Positions 47,886-60,420 of a stretch of DNA of 64,000 bases are shown here, one piece after another. Below the pieces are notes generated by a model that saw only the letters and a list, made by a program, of their open reading frames with translations, searched no databases and was not told the origin of the DNA. The stretch is from positions 88,086,140 through 88,150,139 of the forward strand of contig NC_086247.1 of NCBI RefSeq assembly GCF_021018805.1, in the 5' to 3' direction. The number at the start of each line of letters is the position of its first letter. Position 1 is the stretch's first letter. The position numbers were made by a program, and so were the translations under genes. Source of the DNA: Prinia subflava. Taxonomy: Eukaryota > Chordata > Aves > Passeriformes > Cisticolidae.

Positions 47886-47947
47886 CTTCTTTTTTTTTCT
47901 TTTTTTTTCTTTTTTTTTTTTTTTCTCTTTTTTTTTTTTCTTTTTTT
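47886..47947. repeat. Polypyrimidine (T with rare C) tract, 62 bases
   Basis: T-runs of 8-14 bases broken by single C or CTC. Low complexity; the chance frame 47708-47977 becomes a phenylalanine run here. Confidence 0.95.
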
Positions 47948-50379
47948 GGCTTTATGAGCTGTGTCATCTGTGACTGAATGCCATCAAGTATCATTCAAGC
48001 CTGTTTCCACAGTAAGAAAACATTGGAAGTAAAAACTGCTCAAGAAATGCTTTCTGGTCCCCTTAGTCAGGCAAAGCTTGATTTGCAGCTGTGGCAAACA
48101 GGAAAAATTCTGGCTGGAGTCCATGGGAGTTATGTTTGCTCAGCATCCCTGAAAAATCATACTGTGGGTATCTTGGGTTGAAACACACAAAGGGAGGCAG
48201 CAGCCTATGTATTTGAAAATTTAACCTTATGAGCATTTCAGATTGAAAATTTTCACTCTGGTCTCTCCATAAAAAAAACATTTCTCCAGAGGGACTTACA
48301 GTATCCTATCAGATGTTTGGTATTTAGGGAAGTTGAAGAAAAAAAAAATCATGGATTACAATAGAATATTGGTCCTTTAATTCTCTTGGAAATGCATGTG
48401 GAAAAGATAACATTAAATGGATCTCACTGGGCAGTGCATATATTTGGTAAAATCTATTTTAAAGATGGATTTAATTGACAAGCCTGTCACTATTTTAAAA
48501 AGAATGAAAAACATATGAAACCAGACATTTTTGTTGAACTATTAAGTGTGAATTCATAGCTGGACATAGTGCCTGTGTGTGCACAGTTCATTAACTGCAC
48601 AGCTATTTGGTCCAAGGCACTCACAGGCTCTTCTGTGGAAATCTGAAGTGAAGGAACCTATGAAATCTTTTGGATTTACAAAGCAGCGAGCGAAGCTTTT
48701 AGATACAGCCAAGTGCTCAGGCTCAGACCAAACTCCCCAAAGTGTGTTGGTAAATCCCCACTAGGTGTGGAGAGAAGCTGTTGAGGTTCCTCTGGTAACA
48801 TCTGTGGGTCTTTCTGCATCACACAAAGCTTTCTGCTGTGGGTGAAGGGCTAAGCAGGTAATTGGTAGCACACAGGAAGATGAGGTTCTTCTCTGTCACC
48901 CTAAAAAGGAAAAAAAATGCAAAATTAATACCAGTGAAAAGTGAAGGCTACAAAAGAATCACATGCTAGTCAGTCAATAATTAGCAAGTCCATGGTGTGT
49001 GTTTGGCCAGGGGGCAGTCTGTTTCAAAAGGAAAATACTGGGCTTTGCTTACTGCGCTGGCTTCTTCTCCCATGCAGCTTGGCAAAGGCAAAGGATTTCC
49101 TGCTACTGGCAGTGCACTTTGTGTGGCAGGGGAATCCTCTGGCAGGACACAGAGAGCAGGTGAGCAGCAGCTTCACCTGGATGGCCACCCTGACTCCAGG
49201 AACAAACACCCACCTCCACATGAGCAACAGTGCAGCAGGAGCAGGCTGAACAAGACACTGTCCCACCTTCCCACCTGCCTCTTCCTCACAAAGTACATCA
49301 CTGAAGAGCAAAAGCTCTGTAAACAGTAAAAAATGTTCAGATGTAAAAAGTAGCTTAAACTTTGCCACAACTGCAGATCTGAGCCCATGCTTGAGGGAGC
49401 TGGAGTGGAGGTGATGGCACAGACCTTGGGTTCCACCACTGGTGGCACTGGGTTCAGCTTGACCCATACGAGAGTGGCTTTTCTCCCAGTGGTGTGCCAT
49501 CGGTATTCCCAGCACATCCAAAACCTGAGAGGGGACAGCCAGGGCAGGAAAGCTGGGCCACACTGCCAGGCTCTTCTGTAACGCAGAATGCCCTTTTGAG
49601 GCAGTGTCCTGGGGAAAAGGACCAGGTGCTAGAAATGTGAAACTGCACCTGAACCACCTTGAATGTATGGTCTTTTCATTTTTAAAGCATGCAGCTGATC
49701 CCTGCTCCTGAACATATTCCCATTGGTACAGCTGGAAATGGCTAGGTGCCTATCTCCAGATTTTGGGGTGTGCAGGGCTGACATGTTCTCTGTAAGCTGC
49801 TCTGTCCCTGTACCCACAGAACAAGCTCTGGACAGGTGTATCATCAGAAATCCCATACTTAGTTCTCCTCTGATGGAATTTTCAGCACCCTTGTTGCTCA
49901 GCTGTTGACAAGATATTTGCTTGTTTACTACATCCATTGTTTCCTTCCACAGACAGCATTCATTTCAACTATTTCAGAAATACTACATTCATTTGAAGCC
50001 AGAGCAGCTTTCATAAAGATTGCAGCTAGACCACACATTTACACACAGAAACCAGTTTTGTGTTTGGTGTGGATTGTCTGCATGTTTACTACAATGCTCA
50101 TTTTCTTCTTTGAATAAAAGTGCAGATTTTTTCCCTCCATCATTTGCCAGTGCTATTAACCAGCCTCATTCTTTCCTCTGGTTGTATAATCTGTGTCCTT
50201 CTTTGATCTTCTCCAAAGTAAACAAGTCATTTTTTGAGTCCAAGACGCTGTGCCAACACCATCACAACCTTGCCTTTGCAACAACTGTGCCACAAGGAGA
50301 GGCACAAGAAGAGACCCTTTTCTGTGGGGGGCGTTCAGTGTTGCTCCTGGGGATTCACAGCGCTGCTCTTGACCATGGT
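47948..50379. other. Anonymous non-coding DNA
   Basis: The 179-codon minus-strand frame at 49024-49563 overlaps frames of 114, 102 and 110 codons on both strands in a GC-richer patch. None shows a domain. The segment 48440-48500 is AT-rich with homeodomain-like cores, but nothing decisive is seen. Confidence 0.45.
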
Positions 50380-50720
50380 TAAGCTCCTACCCTGACTCCC
50401 TCAGCACACAGTGGAGTATTCGGTGCCCAGGATGACCATGTCCACAACAGAGGATGGACTGTCATCCACGGCACCACTGGAGGAGCTGGGGCAGGCAATA
50501 CCCAGCTCTGTCCCTCCTCGCCTATGGGCTGGCAGCCTGGGAGAGAGGAGGGGCTCTCCCCTCCACCACGGATGCTGGGCCTGGGAGCTGGGTGCACGTG
50601 GGGGCTGCTGGCACATTCAGGGTGGGGAGTGTGCATTGAGTAAAGTCCTTTGAGCATGAGTCAGGCCAGCCAAGTAGGAGGCTCTGCCGGGGGTTGCACA
50701 AGCTGGTTTTAATGGACTTT
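50380..50720. other. GC-rich patch with overlapping chance frames
   Basis: Four frames on two strands are open and are proline/serine/glycine-rich with no domain. It is probably non-coding. Confidence 0.4.
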
Positions 50721-51882
50721 GTGGAGTCTGAGAGCTGGCGTGGCTGCCTGTGTAAACACAGCCAGTAATACCTCTGATGTAAAACTCGTGTTGTGAGACA
50801 AGAGTCAAATGCTTTTTATTCCCCCAGTACCTTGTTCAAAGCTTTATCAGGCAGATGAATCAGATCTCAACCTCCTAATGTCACAAGTGTTTAGCCAAAT
50901 CTCCCACTGTTCCCAGTGTGGGCAGAGCAAGAAAGCAGTGGATCAGCTCCTGGCTACCCTTCCCTGTACTTTTGTTGGGGTTGGAGGAGCCACCAGCATA
51001 CTGTTTACTCCTACTGCAGCTGCCACGTGCCATGAATGGGCTCACAGTTGTAGCTGAGGAGATCTTCTGCGGGAGGAGTGTGCAGCTTCACGGGGCTGAT
51101 TTGGGAAGTGCTGACAGTTTTCAGTCTGCACCTGCTCCACCGACCGGATATTGGAGTCACCTTGATCGGGTGTGGAGTGATCCCTTCACATTGCCAAGAG
51201 TCCTCAGACTCCTGAAACCTGAGGCATTTGGGAACTTTCCTGGGTGATCCGGGTGGAACATTCTGCTGGATCCAAGAGGGGACACTGCCAAGAGGTACCG
51301 TGATGTGTGAGAACAGATGAAAAAAGGAGGAATGTCTGTTTCTGGACATTTTTTATGAACAAATGCATTTTAGGACATATTTTTAACTATGAGAAGCTTC
51401 TGCTTTGAGCTGGGCCATGTTGCTTGCTCCTACAGTATTCTAGGTGTCCTGTTCATTGGTGGTTTTCTTCAAAACTGGAGTTACTCTCTTGCCCCATGGG
51501 GACTCATAATGTTGTCTTCCATGAGCCTGCTGCAGGCAAAGGCCCCCACTGAAACAACATCCTGGGAGAGCTTGAGCATTTCAACAAGGCTTGTGGAGGC
51601 TTATTTCTGGAAGAGGAATTAAGGTACTATTTATGAGACACCTTGTGCAGTAGCAAAACTGATGTCCTTTGACATCACCCCGCTGTTGTGGAGGTTTACT
51701 GATCGGGCTTAGCAACACTAACTGAGGTGAGGACACCTAGTCCTAAACCTTGTGGGCAGGCTGAAATGACCAGGGTTTATGGCTCACAGCTTTATTCATT
51801 GCCACTTGATCATAATTATGGATGTTAAAAAGGGAAACTAAGGAAGCACTCAAGTTATGGATCTTCTTTTGGGGACAGGAAC
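50721..51882. other. Anonymous non-coding DNA
   Basis: The opposed frames at 50918-51349 show no similarity to known families. No repeats are recognised. Confidence 0.45.
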
Positions 51883-51925
51883 AAAATAAATAAATAAATA
51901 AATAAATAAATGAATAAAAAAAAAT
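51883..51925. repeat. (TAAA)n microsatellite
   Basis: About eight AAAT/TAAA units, one TGAA interruption, then an A-run. Confidence 0.95.
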
Positions 51926-52769
51926 TTTAATGGTCCACACAAAGACCCACGCAGGTGGGTCTTCAAACAAAATACATGATTTCTATTAGTAAAATACTCC
52001 ATTTCCACTCTGTAGATTGATACTGCTATTTGTGTAGCTCAAAACCACTTGTGCCTTACTCACTATTTCAGACAGATAGAACTCCAATTCATTTCAGTTG
52101 AAGGGTTTCTATTTAAGTGCCTTTGGTACAGTTAGTCTATTAAAATGGGAGGTGTTAATTTTCCAGTAATCACTACACTTCTCTTCCTATCTCTCAGCTG
52201 AAAGGACAACCTCATCCTGCATGGTTAAAATGTAGTAATGCATTTAATGTCAGGCCATGATTTTAGACCTCCAGCTGTTTTACTGGTTGTGTAAGTAAAA
52301 ATAAGATAATGTTATGCTTGGTAACCATGGTTTTGTAGGCATTCACATTTTACAAATCACTGCACAGTATGCAAACCATTATATATATTTAAAATGTTTA
52401 AAATCAAGACTACCAGGAGTCTACCACTTCCATTATTTAAGGAGGGGGACTGCTAGACTGTGAAGAGTGATATATTCTATCAAGCTACTCAGCAGAGTTA
52501 TATTATCACTGCAAATTATGTGAAAATATGTGCTTCAGCAAGACAAGAAAGGAGTATTCTCTGCTATAAAAAGTGCACTGTGGGAAGCTAGATGGAGTCA
52601 TTGGTTTGGTGTAATATATGAGTAAAATGTTATTTGTTCAAATAATAAAAAAGGGGAAAAAACAGCACAGAGAGAAAGGAACCATGAAGTACTTGGTTAT
52701 TCCCTCCATGTATAAAATCCTGTTTCTGCTTCAAACAAAGGAACTGAGGCTTATCTCCCACAGTTTTAT

Positions 52770-52845
52770 CCAGGTGTAACTACTCATCTGAGCAGAGATC
52801 TCCCTGATTTATATAGGCAGGAGCAAAAGCAAAACCAGGGTCAGG
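52770..52845. repeat. Possible ancient amniote interspersed repeat
   Basis: ATCCAGGTGTAACTACTCAT and CTCCCTGATTTATATAGGCAG match the 'ggtgtaactcc ... cctgatttacacca' style of the segments at 12745, 20509 and 59872. Confidence 0.35.
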
Positions 52846-53477
52846 AATAAGCAGGTTATTGATTTGTTCCATGCACACAGGCAAAAATATTATACAACAC
52901 CAGCACAATCATAAGCATGTAGTTAAATCCAAGCAAATCTTAACTAGAATATTTCTTTGCAAGAAAACACTGGTTAGTGGAGCTATGGAGAGCTGCATTG
53001 TCAGCAGCATCTGCTTTCAGCAACAGCAGCCATTCAGAACAAATATTTCTGAAGGCAGATTGTGCTGCTCTGATTAGGAGTACAGGCAAAGATAATGGAT
53101 AGTGTTTGGCTGCACCTGGAATTGCCTTTAAAGTTCACTAGGAAATTTGTAGCAGGAGTAGGAAAAAAAAATGGCCTCTGCTTGTGCTGTAATTTTTCAG
53201 AGAACACACATGTAGTTCTCTGGACAGTATGAGCTCTCAATTTTAATTAAAAAATGGTAAGTATTACACACTACAGTCAGATTTGATTAATTGGGGTGGA
53301 GCTGGTTTATGTGTATGTTTGGGAATAAAAGTGCTTTGGTTATTAATCAGGGATGCTGTATTTATTTGTTTTAGATATTTATTCAGATTGGTCCCTGTTT
53401 GCCAGCCTCCAGCATTCAAAAACATCCATTAGGGCAAAATCACAGCTCTGGCTTCCAAAAGAAAAAAACTAAAAAGA
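52846..53477. other. Anonymous non-coding DNA
   Basis: Nothing is recognised. Confidence 0.5.
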
Positions 53478-53504
53478 GGAAAGAAAGAAAGAAAGAAAAA
53501 AAAA
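53478..53504. repeat. (GAAA)n microsatellite
   Basis: Four to five GAAA units ending in an A-run. Confidence 0.9.
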
Positions 53505-55397
53505 GTTCTTTTTCAAGCCATGGTCTTTGTGTTCTTTGTCCTTTTCATCTTCAGGATGGTTAACTTCATAGCTCTTTCTTCACCACTGAAAGGAATAGAA
53601 ACCAACATGTCCACCATCCAATTAAATAGAAACCTTCCACCATTCAATTAAAAGAAAAAACCAAACTAAAGTCTGAAGTTTAGGCCAATAAACCAGCTTC
53701 ATGAATGGGAGTGGTAATTAAAACTCTGACTACAGTAAGAAGTTCATATGTTCATAAAGCAACACTAGCTTTAACAACATCTGATACTTGCCAGAATGTC
53801 CCCCGAAACTTATTATAGCCCAAGAGATCCAGAGATGTATGCTGCCAATAGTGCATTCATTGCCTGTTTGAAGGAAGATTTCAGCAGTGTAAAGGGCCCA
53901 TTTGTTTAGCTTTAAATCAGAAAAACCACCAACTGCTGCTCTTCATCAGAGGAGGAGTTTCAGCCCCATGTCCTGTTCATCTCCCATTTTTTTGGGAAAC
54001 AAAAGATGGACAGTATGCATGGAGTCCTCCTGAAACACTCCTGCCTCTGGTGCAATTTTTAGGCAGTCTCCTTCCCCCAGCAAAAAAATATCTGACACAG
54101 GAAAGAGGTATTTCATCAGCCTGAGCCAAAAGGGAGAAGGGGTGGGTTTTAGCCTGGCATGAGAAAGTGGGAACAGATAACCTATTTCCATGAGGACAAT
54201 CCCCAGTGGTACTACATCACTGGGGGTTTTGTTATTTACTTCCCTGGATTAGTGCATTTAACAATCAAGACAAGCATCTTGAAATATTTTTCTTCACAGT
54301 GAACAATCTAGAAGTGCCACATAAGGAAACCCATATATACATCTGAATTCAAATTCTGACGTTCTTTGTGCTTTGGCCACAAAATCTTAATTTCAAAAGT
54401 CACACACTATTCATTCTGCTTGAAATATCCTAGATATACTTTAATAATAATTTTCACACACTACATCTGTGAAAACCTGCTATACAAGAGTTATTTCCTT
54501 TTAACAGACATCTAACAACTTTGCTCAACAAACACACTCACAGAGAGTGGGATTTTGTCTATATGCTTTGCATTCATGTATTCCCTAGAATAATAGGAAA
54601 CAGCTACTTACATAAGCAGGCTCACCTTGCCCACACACACTGTTGTGAACAAGTCTGTCTGCAAAGTAAAAATAACAATTTGTCTTCATACAGTATTTCC
54701 AACTAGAAAACAATTTGCTGCTTGTAAAGTAGTAGTTGTACTTTTGTGTTTCTTCAGGGTACCGCAAAAATGTTTAAAAAAAAAAAAAAAAAGTAGTGTC
54801 ATTAGAAAAAGTTCAGCCTCTCTCAGACAAATAACATCTGCTATCAAGATGTCCCTACATTGCAGATGGGCACCCGCTTCCAAATTCAAACTACCATTGT
54901 AAAATCTGTGTATGTTCATGAGTTAATGAAAATGTGGTCTTCTGTGTCTGTTTAAACTTCAGTGGGGATCACTTGAGATTACACAGGTTTCCATCTGATG
55001 AAACAATGTGGTTGCACCATGTTGTTCTTGCTGTGTTCCAGAGTGAAAAGTTTTTGTGGACCTGAAGAAAGTGAAAAATAAAAATGTGTGCACCGTTTCA
55101 GAGACTAGAAAGATATGTCTGAGCTATAAGGGACTCAAATTTGTTCAATCTTTTAATGACCAACAGTTCGTCACTGGTAATCAGAATAGCTTATGCCATC
55201 AATCTCCTTAATTAAGAAAAATAAGATTAAAAGGTTGGCTTATCTTCCTGAGTTCTCATGCTAGGGTATCTAGGCAACATTCAGAGTCCCCAGAGAATCT
55301 CTGAGGGCTCCTTTAAGGCTGCACAAGATGAAGGACCTCTTTAGCTCAGAGGCCTTCTACATTTGGATGAGTACCTTTGGACAACTCACAAATGGAT
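53505..55397. other. Anonymous non-coding DNA
   Basis: An 18-base A-run lies at 54776-54793. No gene is seen. Confidence 0.5.
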
Positions 55398-55745
55398 TTC
55401 ATGGAATCACAGAATGCCCAGTTGGAAGGGTATTCTATACCCTCAAGGATCATCAGTTCCAATCTTTCTCAGCAAAAGCAGTCTACACAAGATGGCCGAG
55501 CACTCTGTTCAGCTGAACCTTAAAAGTGACCACTGTTGGGGAATCCACCACCTCTCTGGTAGATTATTCCAATGGCTGATTGTCCTCATCATAAACATTT
55601 TTCCTCTTGTACCTAATTGGAACACCCCAGGAATAATTTATACCCATGACCCATCATCTCTCCCTGTGACTCCTCGTAAAAAGGGAGTCTCAATCTTTGT
55701 AGCCACTGGGACATGGTGATAACATTTCTCTGATTTGTCCGCTGA
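55398..55745 (-). mobile_element. CR1 LINE fragment, diverged
   Basis: The plus strand begins TTTCATGGAATCACAGAATG (antisense CR1 terminus), then 'CAGTTGGAAGGGTATTCTATA', 'GGGGAATCCACCACCTCTCTG', a 'CCAATGGCTGATTGTCC' box, 'AACATTTTTCCTC' and 'CTGTGACTCCT', the usual antisense order. It is more diverged than the copies at 9039 or 18184 and has no usable frame. Confidence 0.88.
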
Positions 55746-56459
55746 AGCCAGTACAAGGCATACCACTTATGTAGAGTTCAAGGAAGACAGAAAAACTACT
55801 TTCTCCTCTGCTGGAGCATGATGGGAATTTGTTACAAAAAGGTTCCTCTGCACAGGCTTCTGCAGACAAAAGGGCAGCCAGGTTGAACCCCCCTGGGTTA
55901 GATCTGCACCATGGCTCTCAGTGAGTGGGAGATGAAGGGCTGGAAATATCACCTGATGTTCCTGAAAAGGGGACCTAAGGGGATACCTGTCTCTAGGCTA
56001 GCCTCTGCTCCAAGGACTTTCCCAACCATTTCAGAAATAGTGACAGCCTGAATGCCATCAAAGTACACGTTCACTTTACATGCAACAACAGAACAGGGGA
56101 GTGTTGCAAGCTTTCCTCACCCCTGGACAGCCCGTTTGCTCTGGGATGGCTCAGCACAGTCAGCAGCAATAAAAGCCTGGTGAGGACATCCCCAGCAGTG
56201 TTAGTCCATGGCTCTGATTTCCTGGGGACACATAGGGTCAGCCTGTGGATAGGCATATCTGACCCCTCATATTGCACGGGCACTTGTGAACCTGCTTGCA
56301 TTGGTTCAGCCAAGCCAAGAGGTAGAGTAAGTGTTCCTATAAGTTCTATGAAAAAAAGTAGACAAAAAGGTGCAAGAACTTTTTAGTGCCAATGAAAGGA
56401 AAAGCTGATGATCTCTGTCAACCAGCAGAGGATCCACACAGGAAGGAGCTCTGGGAAGC
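55746..56459. other. Anonymous non-coding DNA between two CR1 copies
   Basis: Nothing is recognised. The adjacent CR1 copies lie in opposite orientations. Confidence 0.5.
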
Positions 56460-56661
56460 TATTTGAGGAGAACTTTACTGTGCAGCTGACTGAGAGCTGA
56501 AACAGATTTTCCACAGAGAGACTCTGGAGTCTCCCTCACTGGAAATAATCAAGAACCGTCTGGATGCAATCCTGTGCAACGTGCTCCAGGATCACCCTGC
56601 AGGGAGGTTGGACCAGATGATCCACTGCAGTCCCTTCCAGCTTCACCCATTCTGTGAAACC
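56460..56661 (+). mobile_element. CR1 LINE 3' fragment
   Basis: Sense-orientation CR1: 'AGGAGAACTTTACTGTGCAG', 'CAGAGAGACTCTGGAGTCTCC', 'GTCTGGATGCAATCCTGTGC', 'GGTTGGACCAGATGATCCAC' and the end 'CTTCACCCATTCTGTGAAAC'. It holds the last 200 bases only and is inactive. Confidence 0.93.
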
Positions 56662-57275
56662 AGGCTTCATTACTCCCAATGCTCATGGAACTATTTGTTT
56701 AATAGGATTTTTATTCATAAAGGATTTCTATGGAAAAGATGAACACCAAAGAAACACTCCTTTTGCAACATCTTTATGAAATCTTCACAATGGGTGATTA
56801 TATTATTTAATGTACTCACATTCAACAATTTTGGATCCTCTGTGCAATATCTTCCCATCACTCTGGAGACTTGTAGCTTTTTGACTCTTGCTGTTGCTAA
56901 CCCATCAGCTGCCTGAAGCAGTCACCTCTGATTTGTTTTTTGTGTCTTCAGTGCTAAAAACTCTATCTGTTCTAAATACTGAGATTTACCAGACACAAGC
57001 AGGGATGCAGGAGAAACAGGGTCTTTTTAAAACATATTTTTATTATTATTAACAATAATATTACCACCACCATCATCATTATTACTAGCATTATCATCAC
57101 AGAGAAAATCCAACACCATGAAACCCATATTATGCCCAACTACAAGAAACGAACATACCACTAAACACTAATGCCCTAATGGCCTAGGTTGCCCTTGTAG
57201 TTCCCTACTCCACTTCTCTCCCTAAGGGAAAAATGCTCTAATACAGAAAGTAAAAAGGCAGCAGAATGCTTTTAC
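56662..57275. other. Non-coding DNA with a trinucleotide-rich patch
   Basis: Compound (ATT/ACC/ATC)n low complexity lies at 57041-57100. Nothing else is seen. Confidence 0.5.
57041..57100. repeat. Compound trinucleotide repeat
   Basis: A run of ATT units, then AAT, ACC, ATC and ATT units. Imperfect. Confidence 0.85.
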
Positions 57276-57305
57276 CTGGCTATTAGGTCCTGGTATCCCA
57301 CAATG
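57276..57305 (-). other. Candidate 30-nt micro-exon, minus strand (unproven)
   Basis: On the minus strand, CCTTGCCCGGTAATTTTTTTCCAG is a strong acceptor and CAG|GTAAAA a good donor around exactly 30 nt encoding HCGIPGPNSQ in one phase. A 49-nt interval at 57641-57689 with a consensus donor (CAG|GTGAGT) lies upstream in transcript order and joins in phase. Overlapping plus-strand pseudo-exons of similar quality show how easily such signals arise. Confidence 0.12.
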
Positions 57306-59871
57306 CTGGAAAAAAATTACCGGGCAAGGGGGATGGAGCTGAAGATCAGCTGGTCTGTGTGAGATTATTCCCAGGCAGTTTGGAAATGTGCTCACACAAA
57401 GTACTTAGTAAAAAGTTTATGGCCAGAACCAGTGTCATCTTCTTACTCTGTATGAATTTTGAGCTTATTTTTTACAAAATATGAGGAAGAGGTAGATGTG
57501 TGTCCTGAATAAAGCACAATATGACTCTTGAAATATACCATATAATGAGCTCCACACTCTTTTCAGGTACACCCACTCTTTTCTGTGTAGATCTCCGAAC
57601 CCACAAGAGGAGTTGGTTTTAACCCTCTGCCAGCACTCACCTGGCATACCCAGCAGAACACTCTGTGGTCCCTCAGGCACAGGAGTCCCCTGGGGTAAGG
57701 CAATTTTTAGCCAGAGAAAGCTCAGCAAAAGTATTCAAATAGCGCAGACCTGCTCAGGGGAGAACCTTGCTCTTTGCCTGGAAGGCTCTTGGGAGGCACA
57801 GCTAACTGGGTGAGTTACCTCATTCCTGATCTGGGAAAGATTTTCTGTCAAGTGGGAATCAACATGAGCTGTGTGGTGGCAGCAGTAAGACCTTGGCAGG
57901 CTTGGGCAGGTCCCTCGCTGGCACACATGCCCTGGTCAGTAGGGACTGGCTCACTCACTGCAGCCTCCCCCAGCACAAAAACCATGGGTCTCCACCTCCC
58001 CACTCTCCCTCCCAGGCCCTGAAGTAGGCAGAACTGTTTCCTGTTCTGACCTCAGGAGCATCCCTGATGTGAGGCTTGTGAGGAAACCAACCAGGGCTGC
58101 AACACAGCAGGGTGGCAGCTGACCAGAGATTTATGTGGCCTTCTAGGGAGCTGCAGAGATCTCGCCTTTCAGCATCTTGCTTTTGGTATGAAACCACACC
58201 TGGTGACTTTGCTGAAGCTGATCAGCAGCATTTGGACTCCAGGGCTGGTCTGTGCTCCACCACTCTCCACACCACCAAGGCTGCAAGATGTAACTAGGGG
58301 GACACTGCCCACCCCTCAGCCTTTACCAGCTTCAAACCACAAGGCGTCGTAAAATGCTCCTTGGTGAAGGCACCACCATTCACTGAAGATGGTTTAAAAA
58401 CAGATCTTCCTCACAGCACTCTGGTATATTCTAGTTTTTACCCATGTGGAAGTTCTGGGTACTCTGTAAGGCTTTCTGTAAACCCCACCACCAGGTAAAA
58501 CTTCAAGCAAAGGTTTCAGTAATCCACAGCACTCCATCTTTTGAACCTTCTTCTGGGGCACTGTGGGCAGCTGAGAGGGGCTCTGGGAGAGGCTGTCAGC
58601 ACCCACCCACAGGCTGTAGAACCAGAGCTCTGCAAGACAGTGCCTGTCTGTATGGTGCTGTTGTGGGTTTCTCACCAGATAAGTAGATTATTACCCTGGC
58701 TTGCAGCTGCTCCACAGAAATAGGTCAGCCTCAGGAATAAGCTTTGCCTTCCCTTATTTGGCATCAGAAGCATCCAAGAGGAAAAGGGGATGCTTACAGG
58801 ATCCTTGTCCAGGGACCATTAAACTCCTGAACAATGGGTTTCCTCTGTTAGTGTCTCCTAAAGAAGGAAATGTTCTTAAAATCAGCACCTGTGGTTTTCC
58901 TTGCATTAAATGTAGGAATGTGTCCCATAGTGGTGTTTTCTGCATCTATACTTGCTCAGCCTCTGTTGAGGAAGCATGAGGGTAGCACTGATGCCAGATC
59001 TGACAAAGTGGGAGAGAGAGAAATAGAGCCTGAACATGGCTTTGCCTTTCTCAAAGGTGACTCTGAAGCAAAGGAGGAACCCCCAACAGGTTTTGGGCCA
59101 CGCTGCCCAGCTGTGAGGGCTGCAGCACGTCGTGCCTGCTCTGTGCAGGAGACAGAACTCCGAGAAAGCTACTGTCCACGTGATTTTCCTCCAGCTTCTC
59201 AAGTGAATCCTGCAACAAGCTGACACCTCCTTTTCTTCTGTTTCTTTCAATCAAAGCATAGTAACTGCAGCTAACATCCCAACACCAACCACCTCCCATC
59301 TCTCTTTGCCCACCACATATTTGCACCTTGAAAGTATGCTTAGCACAGAATTTGAAGTGGGGTTGCAGACTGAAGTAAAAGGGAGCTGCAGTGTAACATC
59401 AGCAATGCAAACTTTAGATCTAAGCATCATGTCAGTTGTGCCTACCGTCAGAAAAAGAAAAACAACCTGTAGAACTGGCAAGAAGAGCAAAAGCGATGTA
59501 CTGAAATCAAGGATATGCAACTTAGCTTTGATATGAATATTTCTCTGTCCCTCACACCCTTTGCATGCCTTATAACTTGGCTGATCACACTGCATCAGAG
59601 AAAACTTTTTAAATTCTCATTATTGCATTTTTCTTTTCCCCTCATTCCTCCGCCAATCTGGATTGCCATTAAAATCACTGAAAAATATTAGGGTAAAAGC
59701 CTTTATCTGTTACATTTGCTATGATTACAGAAAGACACAGGGAAAGCCCTACAGGAAACTCTCTTCTTACAGGAATTCTAGACCAGGAAATCAGGGTAAT
59801 TTCCAATTTTTGGAGCACATGCCGAAATAAACCCTTTTTGCACAGTTAGTTCCCACAGGCACTTATGCTGG
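57306..59871. other. Anonymous, partly GC-rich non-coding DNA
   Basis: Opposed open frames up to 117 codons occur with no domain. No repeat family is recognised. Confidence 0.45.
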
Positions 59872-59936
59872 AAGGGCCTCATTGTCAGCTGGTGTAAACT
59901 GGCTCAACTCCGTGAATTTTTAAGGAGCTAATCCAG
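59872..59936. repeat. Possible ancient amniote interspersed repeat
   Basis: GTCAGCTGGTGTAAACTGGC followed by CTCAACTCCGTGAATTTTTA and GAGCTAATCCAG follows the 'cagctggtgtaaatcagcatagctcc' motif common in sauropsid non-coding DNA. Confidence 0.4.
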
Positions 59937-59999
59937 TTTTCCTCAGCTCAGGATCCATCCCTTGGGTGCTCACCCCACATACCTGAGCTGCTCTGTGTG

Positions 60000-60420
60000 A
60001 GCAGAGGGGCTGTACACACCGTTTTCCCCAGTGAACCCGTACAGGAGGCAGAGGCTGGGAGGAAGAGCATCCCTCCCCACCCAGGGCACAGTGGCAGTCT
60101 GCAGACCCTGTCTGTCCCCGCACATCCCTGTGCCTCCTGCGCATGGACGCGCCCTGCCACGGCGGCACAGCGGGTTCACAGCAAGGCTTTGCTGTTTCCA
60201 CGTCCCAGTAACCACATGCTGGGGGCTGTGGGAGAGCTGCAGGTGACTGACCCCGCAGACTGTGGCAGAAACTCGCTCCCAAAGACTGGCAGCTGAGCCA
60301 GGCCCGAGCCCAGCTGGAGCAAGCAGATGAAGGAGGGAGGACAGGCTGCAGCAGCCTTGGGAAGCACGCCACGGCCAGCAGCCTGCCAAACAGGTTGCTC
60401 CCAATAAAAGGGCTTCATCA
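60000..60420. other. GC-rich, moderately CpG-enriched patch
   Basis: About 13 CpGs were counted between 60018 and 60320. Several overlapping minus-strand frames (150, 163 and 81 codons) are open in different phases, which argues for low stop density and against coding. It may be a weak CpG island. Confidence 0.3.

Noticed and set aside
49024..49563. 179-codon minus-strand frame
   Set aside because: It overlaps several other open frames on both strands in a GC-richer patch, with no family resemblance.
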